Origin: Cupriavidus sp. D39
GTDB taxonomy: Bacteria > Pseudomonadota > Gammaproteobacteria > Burkholderiales > Burkholderiaceae
DNA length: 64,000 nucleotides
Reading direction: 5' to 3'
Assembly (NCBI RefSeq): GCF_026627925.1
Contig: NZ_JAPNLE010000009.1
Span: 1,612,001 to 1,676,000, forward strand
The position numbers and the translations under genes are program-made. This document shows, one piece after another, positions 39,010-52,204 of the stretch (its first letter is position 1; each line of letters begins with the position of its first letter). The notes under the pieces were generated by a model. The model made no database searches, was not told the origin of the DNA, and was given only the letters and a program-made list of their open reading frames with translations.

Positions 39010-40446
39010 TTACATATTGAGCTGGCGCTTGTCGACAGCGAGTGCGGCTTCGCGCATGACTTCCGACATCGACGGATGCGGATGGCAGGTACGGCCGATG
39101 TCTTCGCTGGCGGCCTTGAACTCCATCGCCACCACGGCTTCGGCGATCAGGTCGGACGCATTCGCAGCAACCACGTGCACGCCCAGGATCTCATCGGTCT
39201 TGGCATCGGCCAGCATCTTGACGAAGCCGTCCGAATGCCCCATGCCCAGCGCGCGGCCGTTGGCCATGAACGGGAACTGGCCGGACTTGTACTCGCGGCC
39301 TTCGGCCTTGAGCTGCTGCTCGGTCTTGCCCACCCATGCGATTTCCGGGAAGGTGTAGATCACCCACGGGATGCAGTTGTAGTCGATGTGCGGCTTCTGG
39401 CCGGCGATGCGCTCGGCAACGGCCACGCCTTCGTCCTCGGCCTTGTGGGCCAGCATCGGGCCACGCACCACGTCGCCGATGGCCCACAGGCCCGGCACCT
39501 TGGTGGCGCAGTGATCGTCCACCTCGATAAAGCCGCGCTGGTCGGCAGCCATGCCGATGGCGTCGAGGCCGAGGTTGTCGGTGTTGGGCACGCGGCCAAC
39601 CGACACGATCAGGCGATCCACTTCCAGGGTCTGGGCAGCGCCGTCCTTGTCGGTGTAGCTGACGGTCACGTTGTCCTTGCCGGTCTTGACTTCGTTGACC
39701 GTCACGCCCAGGCTGAACTTCAGGCCTTGCTTGGTCAGCAGCTTCTGCGCTTCCTTGGCCACGCCTTCGTCGGCGGCGCCCAGGAACGCGGGCAGCGCTT
39801 CCAGCACGGTCACTTCGGCGCCCAGGCGGCGCCACACGGAGCCCAGCTCGAGGCCGATCACGCCGGCGCCGATCACGCCCAGCTTCTTCGGCACGCTGGC
39901 GAACTTGAGCGCGCCTTCGTTATCGCTGACCAGCACGTTATCGACGGGAACGCCCGGCAGGTGACGCGCCTTGGAGCCGGTTGCGATGATGACCTGCTTG
40001 GCCGTCACGACTTCGGTGCCGGCCTTGCCGGCGACTTCGACCTGGAAGCCCTCGGCGGTCTTGCCGACGAACTTGCCGTAGCCCTTGAGCAGCGTGACCT
40101 TGTTCTTGCGGAACAGGAACTCGATGCCCTTGGTCATCTTGCCGACGATATCGTCCTTGCGCTTGAGCATCTTGGCCACGTCGACCTTGACGTCGCCAAC
40201 GGTGATGCCGTGGTCGGCGATGTGATGCTGCACGTTCTCGAACTCTTCCGAGGAGGCCAGCATTGCCTTGGAGGGGATGCAACCTACGTTCAGGCAGGTG
40301 CCGCCCAGGCGCGGTTCGTCCTTGGGATCGTCGTAGGCATTGCCTTCGCAGCAGGCCACGTTCAGGCCGAGCTGGCCGGCACGGATGGCGGCGATGTAGC
40401 CGCCGGGGCCGGCACCGATCACCAGCACGTCGAATTGTTTGCTCAT
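39010..40446 (-). CDS. lpdA: Dihydrolipoamide dehydrogenase (E3)
   Basis: FAD enzyme of 478 residues that reoxidises dihydrolipoyl groups of the 2-oxoglutarate dehydrogenase complex. FAD-binding [15 protein letters not shown] is at the N-terminus. The redox disulfide is in [13 protein letters not shown]. The NAD motif is [13 protein letters not shown], and the C-terminal active-site base lies in HPHPSMSE. It follows odhA and odhB on the same strand. The ATG at 40446 is preferred over 40467. Confidence 0.96.
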   Translation of the reverse strand: MSKQFDVLVIGAGPGGYIAAIRAGQLGLNVACCEGNAYDDPKDEPRLGGTCLNVGCIPSKAMLASSEEFENVQHHIADHGITVGDVKVDVAKMLKRKDDIVGKMTKGIEFLFRKNKVTLLKGYGKFVGKTAEGFQVEVAGKAGTEVVTAKQVIIATGSKARHLPGVPVDNVLVSDNEGALKFASVPKKLGVIGAGVIGLELGSVWRRLGAEVTVLEALPAFLGAADEGVAKEAQKLLTKQGLKFSLGVTVNEVKTGKDNVTVSYTDKDGAAQTLEVDRLIVSVGRVPNTDNLGLDAIGMAADQRGFIEVDDHCATKVPGLWAIGDVVRGPMLAHKAEDEGVAVAERIAGQKPHIDYNCIPWVIYTFPEIAWVGKTEQQLKAEGREYKSGQFPFMANGRALGMGHSDGFVKMLADAKTDEILGVHVVAANASDLIAEAVVAMEFKAASEDIGRTCHPHPSMSEVMREAALAVDKRQLNM

Positions 40447-40588
40447 GGAGATTCCTTTTGCAGCCACGGCGGGGCAACGTCGCCCGCCAGGCCGCTTTCA
40501 ACTCTTCGGTCCGTCATGCCCGAGCGCGCCGCGCCCGTTGACGGGCATGGCGGGAAAACGCGGGCAAGACCTCAGGCTTTGCAGATGA

Positions 40589-41830
40589 TTACAGGTCCAG
40601 CAGCAGGCGTGCCGGATCTTCCAGCGCGTCCTTCATGGCAACCAGGCCCAGGACGGCTTCGCGGCCGTCGATGATGCGGTGGTCGTAGGACATGGCGAGG
40701 TAGTTCATCGGACGGATCACGATCTGGCCGTCTTCCACCACCGGGCGGTCCTTGGTGGCGTGCACGCCCAGGATCGCGGATTGCGGCGGGTTGATGATCG
40801 GGGTCGACAGCATCGAGCCGAAGGTGCCGCCGTTGGAGATCGAGAACGTACCGCCGGTCAGCTCTTCCAGCGACAGCTTGCCGTCGCGGGCCTTGGCGCC
40901 GAACTCAGCGATCTTCTTCTCGATCTCGGCCAGGCTCATCTGGTCGGCGTTGCGCAGGATAGGCACCACCAAGCCACGCGGCGAGCCCACCGCGATACCG
41001 ATGTCGAAGTAGCCGTGGTAGACGATGTCGTTGCCGTCGATCGATGCGTTGATCAGCGGGAACTTCTTCAGCGCGTGGACCGCGGCCTTGACGAAGAAGG
41101 ACATGAAGCCCAGCTTCACGCCGTGTTCCTTCTCGAAGCGGTCCTTGTACTTGCTGCGCAGGTCCATCACCGGCTTCATGTTCACTTCATTGAAGGTGGT
41201 GAGGATGGCGTTGGTGCTTTGCGATTGCAGCAGGCGCTCGGCGATACGGGCGCGCAGGCGGCTCATCGGCACGCGTTCTTCCGGGCGGTCGCCCAGGGCG
41301 GCGAAGTCCACCGGGGCGGAAACCTGCTGCAGCGCCGGCTTGGCGGCGGCCGGAGCCGGAGCTGCCTTGGCGGCCGGTGCGGGAGCGGGAGCAGCGGTCG
41401 CGGCCAGCACGTCGCCCTTGGTGATGCGGCCATCCTTGCCCGTGCCAGCAACCTGGCCGGCGGACAGGCCGCCTTCGGCCATCAGCTTGGCGGCCGAAGG
41501 CATGGCCACGGCGCCGGCTGCTGCCGGTGCGGCGGCGGCAGCGGCAGGCGCCGGTGCGGCGGCGGCAGGAGCGACGGCGCCAGCCGTGGCTTCGGTGTCG
41601 ATCTTGGCGATCACTTCGTCGGCAACCACGGTGTCGCCGTCGTTGCGGATGATCTGCGACAGCACGCCAGCCGACGGGGCCGGCACTTCGAGCACGACTT
41701 TGTCGGTCTCGATTTCAATCAGGATTTCGTCTTGGGCAACAGCTTCGCCCGGCTTCTTCTTCCAGTTCAGCATGGTTGCTTCTGCAACCGATTCAGAGAG
41801 TTGCGGAACCTTGACGTCAACAATAGCCAT
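40589..41830 (-). CDS. sucB: 2-oxoglutarate dehydrogenase E2 (dihydrolipoyl succinyltransferase)
   Basis: Core subunit of 413 residues. A single lipoyl domain has the modified Lys in [11 protein letters not shown]. An Ala/Pro linker and a peripheral-subunit-binding domain ([22 protein letters not shown]) follow. The catalytic domain ends with [13 protein letters not shown], which carries the His-x3-Asp pair. Also called odhB in Cupriavidus. The start at 41830 ([15 protein letters not shown]) fits the family. Confidence 0.96.
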   Translation of the reverse strand: MAIVDVKVPQLSESVAEATMLNWKKKPGEAVAQDEILIEIETDKVVLEVPAPSAGVLSQIIRNDGDTVVADEVIAKIDTEATAGAVAPAAAAPAPAAAAAAPAAAGAVAMPSAAKLMAEGGLSAGQVAGTGKDGRITKGDVLAATAAPAPAPAAKAAPAPAAAKPALQQVSAPVDFAALGDRPEERVPMSRLRARIAERLLQSQSTNAILTTFNEVNMKPVMDLRSKYKDRFEKEHGVKLGFMSFFVKAAVHALKKFPLINASIDGNDIVYHGYFDIGIAVGSPRGLVVPILRNADQMSLAEIEKKIAEFGAKARDGKLSLEELTGGTFSISNGGTFGSMLSTPIINPPQSAILGVHATKDRPVVEDGQIVIRPMNYLAMSYDHRIIDGREAVLGLVAMKDALEDPARLLLDL

Positions 41831-41882
41831 GGTTAGGTATTTCCTCGATGTATTCGTATGTGCTTCAGGCAGCGGCAAAAAC

Positions 41883-41919
41883 ATGGCGGTGCGCGCTCTT
41901 CGCGCGCGCCGCCATGCTG
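41883..41919 (-). other. Stem-loop between odhA and odhB
   Basis: Long GC-rich inverted repeat (CATGGCGG...CCGCCATG) with a short loop, directly after the odhA stop. There is no T tract, so it probably affects transcript processing or stability rather than ending transcription. Confidence 0.6.
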
Positions 41920-41926
41920 GCCACGA

Positions 41927-44781
41927 TCATTTGGTCAGGACAAAGCCCTTGAGCTTGGAGAACGCCGCATCCAGCAGCGCCTTTTGTTGCTCGTTGTGCT
42001 TGGCGTAGTAGCCCACCGCCGGCGATGCCGAGGCGGGACGACCCGCGTAACCGAGCTTCTGGCCTTCCGCCATGTTCTCCATGATGAAGTGCTGGACGAA
42101 GAACCAGGCACCCTGGTTCTGCGGCTCGTCCTGGCACCACACGATTTCGTTGGCGTTCGGGTACTTCTTCAGCTCGGCTGCCACTGCCTTGTGCGGGAAC
42201 GGATACAGCTGTTCCATGCGGATGACGGCCGTGTCGGTAGCGCCGCGTTCCTTGCGGGTGTTGACCAGGTCGTAGTAGACCTTGCCCGAGCACATGATCA
42301 CGCGCTTGACCTTGCTGGCGTTCAGTTCTTCGTGATCGGGGATGACCGTCTCGAAGTGACCCTTGGCCAGGTCGGACAGCGGCGAGACCGCGTCCTTGTT
42401 ACGCAGCAGCGACTTCGGCGTCATGATCACCAGCGGCTTGCGGAACAGACGGATCATCTGGCGACGCAGCAGGTGGAAGATCTGGGCCGGGGTGGTCGGC
42501 TGGCAGACTTGCATGTTGTGGTCCGCGCACAGCTGCAGGAAGCGCTCGATGCGCGCCGAGCTGTGTTCCGGACCCTGGCCTTCATAGCCGTGCGGCAGCA
42601 TCAGGGTCAGGCCCGAGGCGCGGCCCCACTTCACTTCGCCGGAGGAGATGAACTGGTCGATCACCACCTGGGCGCCGTTGACGAAGTCGCCGAACTGGGC
42701 TTCCCAGATCACGAGTGCGTTCGGCTCAGCGGTTGAGAAGCCGTATTCGAAGCCGAGCACGGCCTCTTCCGACAGCACCGAGTCGATCACCGTGAACGGT
42801 GCCTGGTTCTCGGACACGTTCTGCAGGGGCACGTAGCTGCCTGCATCCCAGCGCTCGCGGTTCTGGTCGTGCAGCACCGAGTGGCGGTGGGTAAAGGTGC
42901 CACGGCCGGCGTCCTGGCCGGTGATGCGCACCGGGTAGCCCGAAGCCACCAGCGAGGCGAAGGCCAGATGCTCGCCCATGCCCCAGTCCAGCGGCTGGTC
43001 GCCGCGGCCCATGTTGGCGCGATCCTTCACCACCTTCTCGACCAGCGGGTGCAGCTTGAGGTGTTCGGGGATGGTGGTGATGCGTTCGGCCAGGCGCTTG
43101 AGCTCGGTCACCGGCACGGCGGTGTCGGCGGCGTCGGTCCACTTGCGGTTCAGGAACGGCATCCAGTCCACGGCGAACTTGTTCTTGAAGTTCGACAGGA
43201 CGGGGTCGACCGTGTGCTTGCCCGCGTCCATCGCGGCACGGTACTCCTTGACCAGCTGGTCGCCGAAGTCGGCCGGCACCAGGTTCTGCGCGACCAGCTT
43301 GTCAACGTACAGCTTGCGCGTGCCCGGGTGCTGGGCGATCTTCTTGTACATCAGCGGCTGGGTAACGGCCGGCGTGTCCTGCTCGTTGTGGCCCAGCTTG
43401 CGGAAGCAGATGATGTCGACCACGACATCCTTCTTGAACTCCATGCGGAAGTCCACGGCCAGCTGCATGGCGAACACCACGGCTTCGGGATCGTCGCCGT
43501 TCACGTGCAGCACCGGTGCCTCGATCATCTTGACGACGTCGGTGCAATACAGCGTGGAGCGCGAGTCGCGCGGGTCCGAGGTGGTGAAGCCGATCTGGTT
43601 GTTGATCACGATGTGCATCGTGCCGCCCGTGCCGTAGCCGCGGGTCTGTGCCAGGTTCAGCGTTTCCATCACCACGCCCTGGCCTGCGAATGCCGCGTCG
43701 CCGTGCACTTGCACGGGCAGCACTTCCGCATGGCCCGCGGGCTCGCCGCGGCGTTCCTGGCGTGCCTTGACCGAGCCTTCGACGACCGGGTTGACGATTT
43801 CCAGGTGGGACGGGTTGAAGGCGAGCGACAGGTGGACCGGGCCGCCTTCGGTGGAGACGTCGCTGGAGAAGCCCTTGTGGTACTTCACGTCGCCGGCCGG
43901 CAGGTCATCGACGTGCTTGCCTTCGAACTCGGCGAACAGGTCCGCCGGCATCTTGCCCAGCGTATTGACCAGCACGTTCAGGCGGCCGCGGTGGGCCATG
44001 CCGATCACGATTTCCTGCACGCCCTTGCTGCCGCTGTGCTGGATCAGCTCGTCCATGGCAGCGATGAAGCTCTCGCCGCCTTCCAGCGAGAAGCGCTTCT
44101 GGCCAACGTACTTGGTGTGGAGGAAGCGCTCCAGGCCTTCAGCCGCGGTCAGGCGGTCGAGGACGTGCTTCTTCTTCTCGAGAGTGAACACCGGCTTGGA
44201 ACGCGTGGTTTCCAGGCGCTCTTGCCACCAGCGCTTTTGCGCCTGGTCGCTGATGTACATGAACTCGGCGCCGATGCTGCTGCAGTAGGTTTCGCGCAGG
44301 TTGTTGAGCAGCTCGCGCAGGCTCATCGATTCCTTGCCGAAATACGTATTGCTGGCGTTGAAGACGATATCGAGATCGCTTTCGGAGAAGCCGTAGAACG
44401 CGGGGTCGAGGTCCGGCAGGGGCGGACGTTCCTGGCGCTTGAGCGGATCCAGGTCTGCCCAGTGCGAACCGATGTTGCGGTAAGCGGCGATCAGCTGCGT
44501 GGCAGCGACGCGCTTGCGCCCCATATCGGAGTCGGCCGAGGCAACAATGGTCTTGATCGGGCCCGCCTTGGCACGCTCTGCGAACGAGGCGACGATGGGA
44601 GCGTGGGCGATATCGCGGGCGTTGGAGCCATCGACAGCCGGCACGTTCTGCATCGCGTCGAAGTACGCGCGCCAGTTATCGGGAACCGAGGAGGGATTTT
44701 CGAGGTAGGCCTCGTACAGCTCTTCTACATAGGGGCATTGCCGCCGAAGAGGTACGAATTGCTCTGATACTGCTGCATCAT
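41927..44781 (-). CDS. sucA: 2-oxoglutarate dehydrogenase E1 (frame break near the N-terminus)
   Basis: Thiamine diphosphate-dependent decarboxylase of the complex, about 951 residues after repair. The true start is ATG 44781 (MMQQYQSNSYLFGGNA). The frame is lost at 44732-44735, where GGGG should be GGGGG, and resumes as YVEELYEAYLENP. Family motifs include the HRGRLNVLVNTLGK block, GDAAFAGQGVV and the ThDP region. The internal ATG at 44653 gives only an apparent 908-residue protein. Also called odhA. Confidence 0.94.
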
Positions 44782-45202
44782 GGGGCGCTCACTATTATCC
44801 GGGAATGCCGGAATAAAGCGGGTTCATCAACCTTCCGCGACACGGCTTGACCGGTTAGCGGATTGCAAACAACTCTTTCTGGGCAACGCCTGAAACACAT
44901 TAAATGCATCATTATGCAAACGGCACCGCAACGGGTGCCGATCTGTTCAGTCGCCCTGAAAGGGTCAGTTGTGCGTGGAAGGACCTAAGTCTTCACTCGC
45001 GTAAGGATAGCACGTTTGCCGCTTGAGCCGAGGGAATTTTGCCGTAAGCCGCGCGGGCCCATCCGCAGTGTTGCGAAGCGGCCAAGCCCCTTGCCGACGG
45101 GGATGATGAAGCCAGCCGGTCCGATAGCATGGAGCCGGAAACCAAAGGAGCGATCGGTGCACCTCTTGCCATACCCCCGCGGGCCAGCGCCCGGCCCTGC
45201 CA
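44782..45202. other. Divergent promoter region between sucA and the SulP gene
   Basis: About 420 bp without a gene. It must hold promoters for both divergent genes. No operator with clear symmetry was identified. Confidence 0.5.
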
Positions 45203-46862
45203 ATGATGCCCGCCCCCACCGCCGACGCCACGGCACCAGGAGCCGCTCCCATCACATGGCGGGCCGACCTGGTGGCCGGGCTTGCCATCGCCGGGCTGTT
45301 GCTGCCCGAGGCCGTGGCCTATTCCGGCATTGCCGGGCTGCCGCCGCAAGCCGGCGTGATCGCGCTGTTCGCGGGCCTGCTGGTCTACGGCCTGCTTGGC
45401 AGCAGCCGTTTTGCCATCGTTTCGGCCACCTCGTCGTCCGCCGCGGTGCTGCTGGCGGCCACCACGGCTGTCAGCGACGGCGATGCCGGCATGCGCGCCG
45501 CCCTCGGCGCGGCGGTCATGCTCCTCGCGGGAGGGCTGTTCCTGCTGGCCGCGGCGTTGCGCCTGGGGGCGATCTCCAACCTGATCGCCAAGCCCGTGCT
45601 GCGCGGCTTTGCACTGGGGCTCGCGCTGACTATCGTGCTCAAGCAATGCCCGAAGGTCCTGGACATGCATCCGGCGCATGGCGACTTCCTGCGCCTGGCG
45701 TGGGAACTGCTCGCCGGCTGGCGCCAATGGAACCTGGCAGGCGCGGCGGTGGCACTGGTGGCGCTGACGCTGCTGCATCTGTTCGCGCGCTGGCGCGCCA
45801 TGCCGGGCGCGCTGCTGGTCATCGCCGCCGGCATCGCGCTCGACCTCAGCGGCTGGACCCAGGCACATGGCGTGGCGGCCGTCGGCAATATCGCCTTGCA
45901 GTTCTCGGCGCCGCGCGTGCCGAGCCTGGCATCGGCCGACTGGATGCGGATGGGCGGACTGGCCGCCGCGCTGGCGCTGATCCTGTACGCCGAAAGCTAC
46001 GGCTCGATCCGCACCTTCGCCATGCGCCACGGCGATATCGTCTCGCCCAACCGAGACCTGGCGGCACTAGGACTGGCCAACCTCGCCTCGGGCCTGTTCC
46101 ACGGCATGCCGGTGGGCGCGGGCTTCTCCGGCACGTCGGCCAACGAATCGGCCGGCGCGCAAAGCCGCCGCGCCGGGCTGATTGCCGGCGCCGTGGTATT
46201 CGCCGCGGTGTGCACCCTGCTCCCTGGATCTCGCACACGCCTGAGCCGGTGCTCGCAGCCATCGTGATCCGCGCGGTTGGACACAGCCTCAACCCGGGCA
46301 GCCTCAAGCCTTATTTCGACTGGCGGCGCGACCGCGTGGTGGCGGTGACCGCCTTTGCCGGCGTGCTGTTGCTTGGCGTGCTGCATGGGCTGCTGCTGGC
46401 GATCGGGGTCAGCCTGGCGATGCTGCTGCAGCGCCTGTCCCGCCCGCAGGTGAGCTGGCTGGGGCGCTGGGCCGATAGTCACGACTTCGTCGACACGGCG
46501 CGCCATCCCGAGGCCACCGCGCCCGAGGGACTACTGATCGCGCGCCCGGAAGTGCCGTTGTTCTTCGGCAATATCGACAGCGTGCTGGGCACCGTGCGCC
46601 AGGCGCTGGCGCGCGAGCACCCCGGTACGGCCTGGTGCTAAGCCTGGAAGAATCGTCCGACCTCGACGGCACCGTCCTTGAAGCCCTGGGCGAACTGGCG
46701 GTGTTCGCGAAGGCCCACGGCATGCCGCTGCGGCTCGCCCGGGTCAAGGACGAGGTGCGAGACCTGCTGGCGCATGCGCGCAACCCCGCCCTGCCAGAGG
46801 AAATGTGGCGCGGCTGGAGCGTGGACGACGCGGTGCGTGACGCGCTGGCACAACCGGCGTGA
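45203..46862 (+). CDS. SulP-family anion transporter (two frame breaks as sequenced)
   Basis: Ten to twelve helix anion permease with a C-terminal STAS domain, about 553 residues after repair. The N-terminal signature reads AGLAIAGLLLPEAVAYSGIAGL, and FSGTSANESAGAQ is the conserved helix-8 region. One C is missing at 46222-46224 and one base near 46637. Together they split the gene into 45203-46267, a middle frame to 46641, and a final frame (SLEESSDLDGTVLEAL) with the STAS serine region. Substrate cannot be assigned; sulfate or another anion is likely. Confidence 0.85.
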
Positions 46863-46929
46863 AACCGCTTGAACCCGCTTGCACCCGCTTGAACACGCAA
46901 TGCCGGGCCTGCCGGGCGTAATGGCCTGA

Positions 46930-47676
46930 TCAATCCTGGCGCGGCGCGATCAGGTCGACCGCATCCGTGATCAGCGCATCCAGCCCCCAGCCGAGCAACT
47001 GCGCTGCCCGTGCAGGATCGTTGACGGTATAGCAGGCCACCTTGAAGCCGGCGGCATGCGCGGCCTGGATGATCTCCGCGCTGAGCTCGCGATGATTGGC
47101 ATCGAGTGCCACGCAGTCCAGCCGGCGCAGCCGCTCCAGCCAGTCGGCCGGCAGCTTGTCCAGCAGCAGCGCCCGCGGCAGGCCCGGCGCAGCCTTGCGG
47201 GCCGCCTCCAGCGATTCCTCCGAGAACGACGACAGCAGCGGCGGCACGTCGCAGCCGGCCCACAATGCCTGCGCGTCGAGCGCCACCGCGGCGCCGGTAC
47301 GCCATTCCGCACCCGGCACCGGCTTGATCTCGATATTCACCATGAAGCCGTTGGCGCGCGTGTAGCGGGCAATGGCCGCCAGCGTGGGCACCGGCTCGCC
47401 GGCATAGGCCGGGCTATGCCAGCTGCCCGCGTCCAGCATGGCGATCTCGCCCAGGGTCAGCGCGTCGGCGCGGCCCTGGCCGCTGGTGGTGCGGTCGAGC
47501 GTGGCGTCATGCAGCAGCACCGGCCGCCCGTCGCCCGACAGCTTCACGTCGAATTCGAACATGCGATAGCCGAACGACGCGCCATGGCGGAATGCTGCCA
47601 GCGTGTTCTCGGGTGCCAGCTTGCCTGCGCCCCGATGGGCGATATGGTGCGGATAAGGCCAGGCGGCTTGGGTCAT
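46930..47676 (-). CDS. ugpQ: Glycerophosphodiester phosphodiesterase
   Basis: Cytoplasmic enzyme of 248 residues that splits glycerophosphodiesters to glycerol-3-phosphate and an alcohol. The catalytic regions are IAHRGAGKLAPENT (general acid/base His) and FEFDVKLSGDGRPVLLHD. No signal peptide is present. It is the last gene of the ugpBAEC-Q operon; its start overlaps the end region of ugpC. The ATG at 47676 gives the family's usual length. Confidence 0.92.
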   Translation of the reverse strand: MTQAAWPYPHHIAHRGAGKLAPENTLAAFRHGASFGYRMFEFDVKLSGDGRPVLLHDATLDRTTSGQGRADALTLGEIAMLDAGSWHSPAYAGEPVPTLAAIARYTRANGFMVNIEIKPVPGAEWRTGAAVALDAQALWAGCDVPPLLSSFSEESLEAARKAAPGLPRALLLDKLPADWLERLRRLDCVALDANHRELSAEIIQAAHAAGFKVACYTVNDPARAAQLLGWGLDALITDAVDLIAPRQD

Positions 47677-47677
47677 G

Positions 47678-48781
<1,104 letters not shown>

Positions 48782-48841
48782 TGCTATTCTTTCTCGCTGG
48801 GCAAGCGTGGCGGGCGCATCGTCGCGCCACGCCATGCCCGC

Positions 48842-49689
48842 TTATTTTTCGGTTTCGACCAGGCCCTTGACGAACCACTTCTGCATCAGCACCACCACGA
48901 TCGCGGGCGGGACCATGGCCAGCATCACCGTGGCCATCACCAGGTTCCAGTCGGTCGCTGCGTCCCCGGAGCGGGAGATCATCTGCGTCACGCCCACCAC
49001 CACCGGCGTCATCGACTTCTGCGTGGTGATCAGGAGCGGCCAAAGGTACTGGTTCCAGCCGTAGATGAACTGGATCACGAACAATGCCGCGATGCTGGTC
49101 TTGGACAGCGGCAGCACCACGTCCCTGAAGAAGCGCAGCGGCCCGGCGCCGTCGATGCGCGCGGCCTCGGCCAGCTCGTCCGGGATGGTCAGGAAAAACT
49201 GGCGGAACAGAAAAGTTGCCGTAGCCGAGGCAATGATCGGGATGGTCAGGCCGAAGTAGCTATCCAGCATGCCGAGGTCCGACACCACCTTGTAGGTTGG
49301 CAGGATCCGCACTTCCACCGGCAGCATCAGCGTGATGAAGATCATCCAGAAGAAGGTCTTGCGCAGCGGGAACTTGAAGTACACCACCGCGAAGGCCGAG
49401 AGGATGGAGATCGTGATCTTGCCCAGCGCAATGCCGAGCGCCATGATCAGGCTGTTCAGCATCATCGTGGACACCGGCGAGGCGGCATTGCCCACCCCTG
49501 CGCCAGCACCGTGCGATAGTTCTCCAGGAAATGGCTGCCCGGCAGCAGCGTCATCGGCGCCTGCAGCACCTCGTCGGCGGTCAGCGTCGAGGCGACAAAC
49601 GTCACATAGACGGGGAAAGCCACCACCGCCACGCCCAGCACCAGCATCAGGTGCGAGAGAAAATCAAGAAAGGGTCGTCGTTCTACCAT
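48842..49689 (-). CDS. ugpE: Glycerol-3-phosphate ABC transporter permease UgpE (frame break)
   Basis: Inner-membrane permease of about 282 residues. The EAA loop reads [23 protein letters not shown]. The N-terminal part ([19 protein letters not shown]) and the rest lie in different frames. They join at 49495-49498, where one G is missing (GGGG for GGGGG on the coding strand). The repaired junction reads [14 protein letters not shown]. Confidence 0.92.
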
Positions 49690-49701
49690 GTTGCCTATCC
49701 T

Positions 49702-50583
49702 TCAGTACTGCACCTTGCGTTCCACGTAGCGGAACTGCACCACCGTGAGAACGATCACGATCCCCATCAGCACAACCGACTGCGCAGCCGAGCCGCCGAT
49801 GTCGAGCCCGCGGAAGCCATCCTGGTAGACCTTGTAGACCAGCGTATTGGTGGCATTGACGGGGCCGCCGTGGGTCACCGCGTCGATAATGGCAAAGGTA
49901 TCGAAGAAGGCGTACACCACGTTGATCACCATCAGGAAGAAAGTGGTCGGCGACAGCAACGGGAAGATGATCGACCAGAACCGCCGCCATGGCCCTGCGC
50001 CATCGATGGCGGCGGCCTCGATCAGCGACTTCGGAATGCTCTGCAGGCCGGCCAGGAAGAACAGGAAGTTGTAGCTGATCTGCTTCCACGCAGCGATCAA
50101 CACCACGAGCAACATCGCCTGGTTGCTATTGAGCAGGAAGTTCCAGTCCACCCCGAACGCATGCAGCGCATAGGACACCACGCCCAGCGTCGGGTTGAAC
50201 AGGAACATCCATAGCACGCCGGCCACGGCAGGAGCCACCGCGTACGGCCAGATCAGCAGCATCTTGTAGCCACTGGCGCCGCGCACCACGCGATCGGCGA
50301 AATAGGCCAGCAGCAGCGAGATCGACAGCCCGACCAGCGTCACCCCGACGGCGAACACCGCCGTCACGCGGAACGCATTCAGGTACTGCGCATCGTTGAA
50401 CAGATCGTGGAAGTTCTCCAGGCCAACGAACTGGAGATCGATGCCGAAGGCATCCTGCCGCAACACAGACTGGTACAGAGCCTGCCCGGCCGGCCAGAAA
50501 AAGAAGATCAGCGTCACCGCCATCTGCGGCAGCACCAGCAGATAGGGCAACCATGAAGATCGGAATACGACCCGTTTTTCCAT
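49702..50583 (-). CDS. ugpA: Glycerol-3-phosphate ABC transporter permease UgpA
   Basis: Inner-membrane permease of 293 residues with six helices. The EAA loop reads [21 protein letters not shown]. It pairs with UgpE to form the channel and contacts UgpC. Two adjacent ATG codons (50586, 50583) are possible starts. Confidence 0.94.
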   Translation of the reverse strand: MEKRVVFRSSWLPYLLVLPQMAVTLIFFFWPAGQALYQSVLRQDAFGIDLQFVGLENFHDLFNDAQYLNAFRVTAVFAVGVTLVGLSISLLLAYFADRVVRGASGYKMLLIWPYAVAPAVAGVLWMFLFNPTLGVVSYALHAFGVDWNFLLNSNQAMLLVVLIAAWKQISYNFLFFLAGLQSIPKSLIEAAAIDGAGPWRRFWSIIFPLLSPTTFFLMVINVVYAFFDTFAIIDAVTHGGPVNATNTLVYKVYQDGFRGLDIGGSAAQSVVLMGIVIVLTVVQFRYVERKVQY

Positions 50584-50654
50584 CACGCATCCAAGCCACC
50601 GCTACGAGCGGCGCGTCATCAATCATAGCCAGCGCGGGCCAGGCGCCCGCACAA

Positions 50655-50685
50655 ACCAAAGACGGAGGCACAGCCTCCGCCTTCC
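50655..50685 (-). terminator. Hairpin between ugpB and ugpA
   Basis: Stem GGCGGAGGC / GCCTCCGTC with a three-base loop, followed on the minus strand by TTTGG. Partial terminators of this kind often lower expression of permease genes relative to the binding protein. Confidence 0.6.
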
Positions 50686-50708
50686 TCACACGCAAGAACT
50701 TGCGGGGC

Positions 50709-52025
50709 TCACTCGCGGACCGTCTTCTGGAAGCGCTCGAGCAATTCATTGCCGCGCGCCACCGCCGAATCCAGCGCCTCCTTAGGCTGCTTCTTGCCAG
50801 TCCACACCGCTTCGAGCTCCTCGTCGATCACGGTACGGATCTGCGGGAAATTGCCCAGGCGGATGCCTCGCGACTTGTCGGTAGTCTTGACGATCATCTG
50901 CTTGACCGCCACGTCGGCACCGGGGTTCTTGTCATAGAAGCCCGACTTCTTGGTCAGCTCGTAGGCCGCCATGGTCACTGGCAGGTAGCCGGTCGACTGG
51001 TGCCAGTCGGCCTGCACCTCGGGGCGCGACAGGTAGGTGAAGAACTTCGCCACGCCCTTGTATTCCTCGGCCTTCTTGCCGCCCATCACCCACAGCGAAG
51101 CGCCGCCGATGATGGTGTTCTGCGGGGCGCCCGGCACGCCTTGCTCGTAGGGCAGCTGCGCCACGGTGAAATCGAACTTGGCGTTCTTGCGGATATTCGC
51201 CAACGCCGCCGAAGACCCGGTCAGCATCGCGCACTGGCCGGCGATGAACTTCGCCTTCGGCTCGTCCTTGCGGCCGCCGTAGACGAAGTAGCCCTTCTGC
51301 TGCATGTCGAGCAGGTTGGCGATATGCTTGACGTGCAGCGGCGAATTGAACACCAGGCGCGCGCCCGTGCCGCCAAAGCCATTGTTCTCGGTGGCGAACA
51401 GGACGTTGTGCCAGGCCGAGAAGCTTTCCAGCTGCACCCACGACTGCCAGTCAGTGGTGTAGCCGCAGGAGACACCGGCAGCCTTGAGCTTGGCGGAGTC
51501 GGTAGCCACCTCCTGCCAGGTCACGGGTGGCTTGTTCGGATCCAGCCCCGCCTTCTTGAAAGCATCCTTGTTGTAGTACATCACCGTTGTCGAGCTGTTG
51601 AACGGGAACGACAGCATTTCGCCCTTGTTCGACGTGTAGTATCCAGCCACCGCCGGGATGTACATCTTGGCGTCGAACTTCTCGCCGGCGTCCTTCATGA
51701 CCGCCGCCACCGGCTTGATGGCGCCCTTGGCGCTCATCATGGTAGCCGTGCCCACCTCGAATACCTGCAGGATCGCCGGCGCGTTGCCCGAACGGTAGGC
51801 CGCGATGCCCGCCGCCAGCGACTCGTCATACTGGCCTTTGTAGATCGGTACGATCTTGTAGTCGGACTGGCTGCTGTTGAACTGCGTGGCGATCGCGTTC
51901 ACCTTATCGTTGAGCGCACCTTCCATCGAATGCCACCACTGGATCTCGACGGCGGCATTGGCCGATCCTGCGCCGACCAGCATGGCGAAGGCGGCGAGGG
52001 TCAAGGCGGTACGTTTAACGGTCAT
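50709..52025 (-). CDS. ugpB: Glycerol-3-phosphate-binding periplasmic protein UgpB
   Basis: 438-residue solute-binding protein. The Sec signal peptide ([19 protein letters not shown]) is cut after ANA. The mature start [12 protein letters not shown] is typical of UgpB. It is the first gene of the operon and lies behind a PHO box. ATG 52025 is preferred over upstream in-frame codons. Confidence 0.94.
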   Translation of the reverse strand: MTVKRTALTLAAFAMLVGAGSANAAVEIQWWHSMEGALNDKVNAIATQFNSSQSDYKIVPIYKGQYDESLAAGIAAYRSGNAPAILQVFEVGTATMMSAKGAIKPVAAVMKDAGEKFDAKMYIPAVAGYYTSNKGEMLSFPFNSSTTVMYYNKDAFKKAGLDPNKPPVTWQEVATDSAKLKAAGVSCGYTTDWQSWVQLESFSAWHNVLFATENNGFGGTGARLVFNSPLHVKHIANLLDMQQKGYFVYGGRKDEPKAKFIAGQCAMLTGSSAALANIRKNAKFDFTVAQLPYEQGVPGAPQNTIIGGASLWVMGGKKAEEYKGVAKFFTYLSRPEVQADWHQSTGYLPVTMAAYELTKKSGFYDKNPGADVAVKQMIVKTTDKSRGIRLGNFPQIRTVIDEELEAVWTGKKQPKEALDSAVARGNELLERFQKTVRE

Positions 52026-52148
52026 GAGAAACTCTCCTGTTCTTTGTCGCGGCATGGGAGGATAAAAATCGTCCGACTGTATGCAGTTTTTGTGACAAGC
52101 GGATGTTACCCCGCCTTGTTGGATTGGAAAACAGGGCTTTTCCACTAA

Positions 52149-52166
52149 ATTACAATAATATGACAA
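52149..52166 (-). promoter_or_regulatory. PHO box upstream of ugpB
   Basis: On the minus strand TTGTCATATTATTGTAAT resembles the PhoB consensus of two TGTCATA-type repeats 11 bp apart. It lies about 125 bp before ugpB. Control by PhoB fits phosphate scavenging through glycerol-3-phosphate. Confidence 0.65.
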
Positions 52167-52204
52167 CGATTTATCGGCAGCTTGACAGGGTAAGATCTCG
52201 CGCT

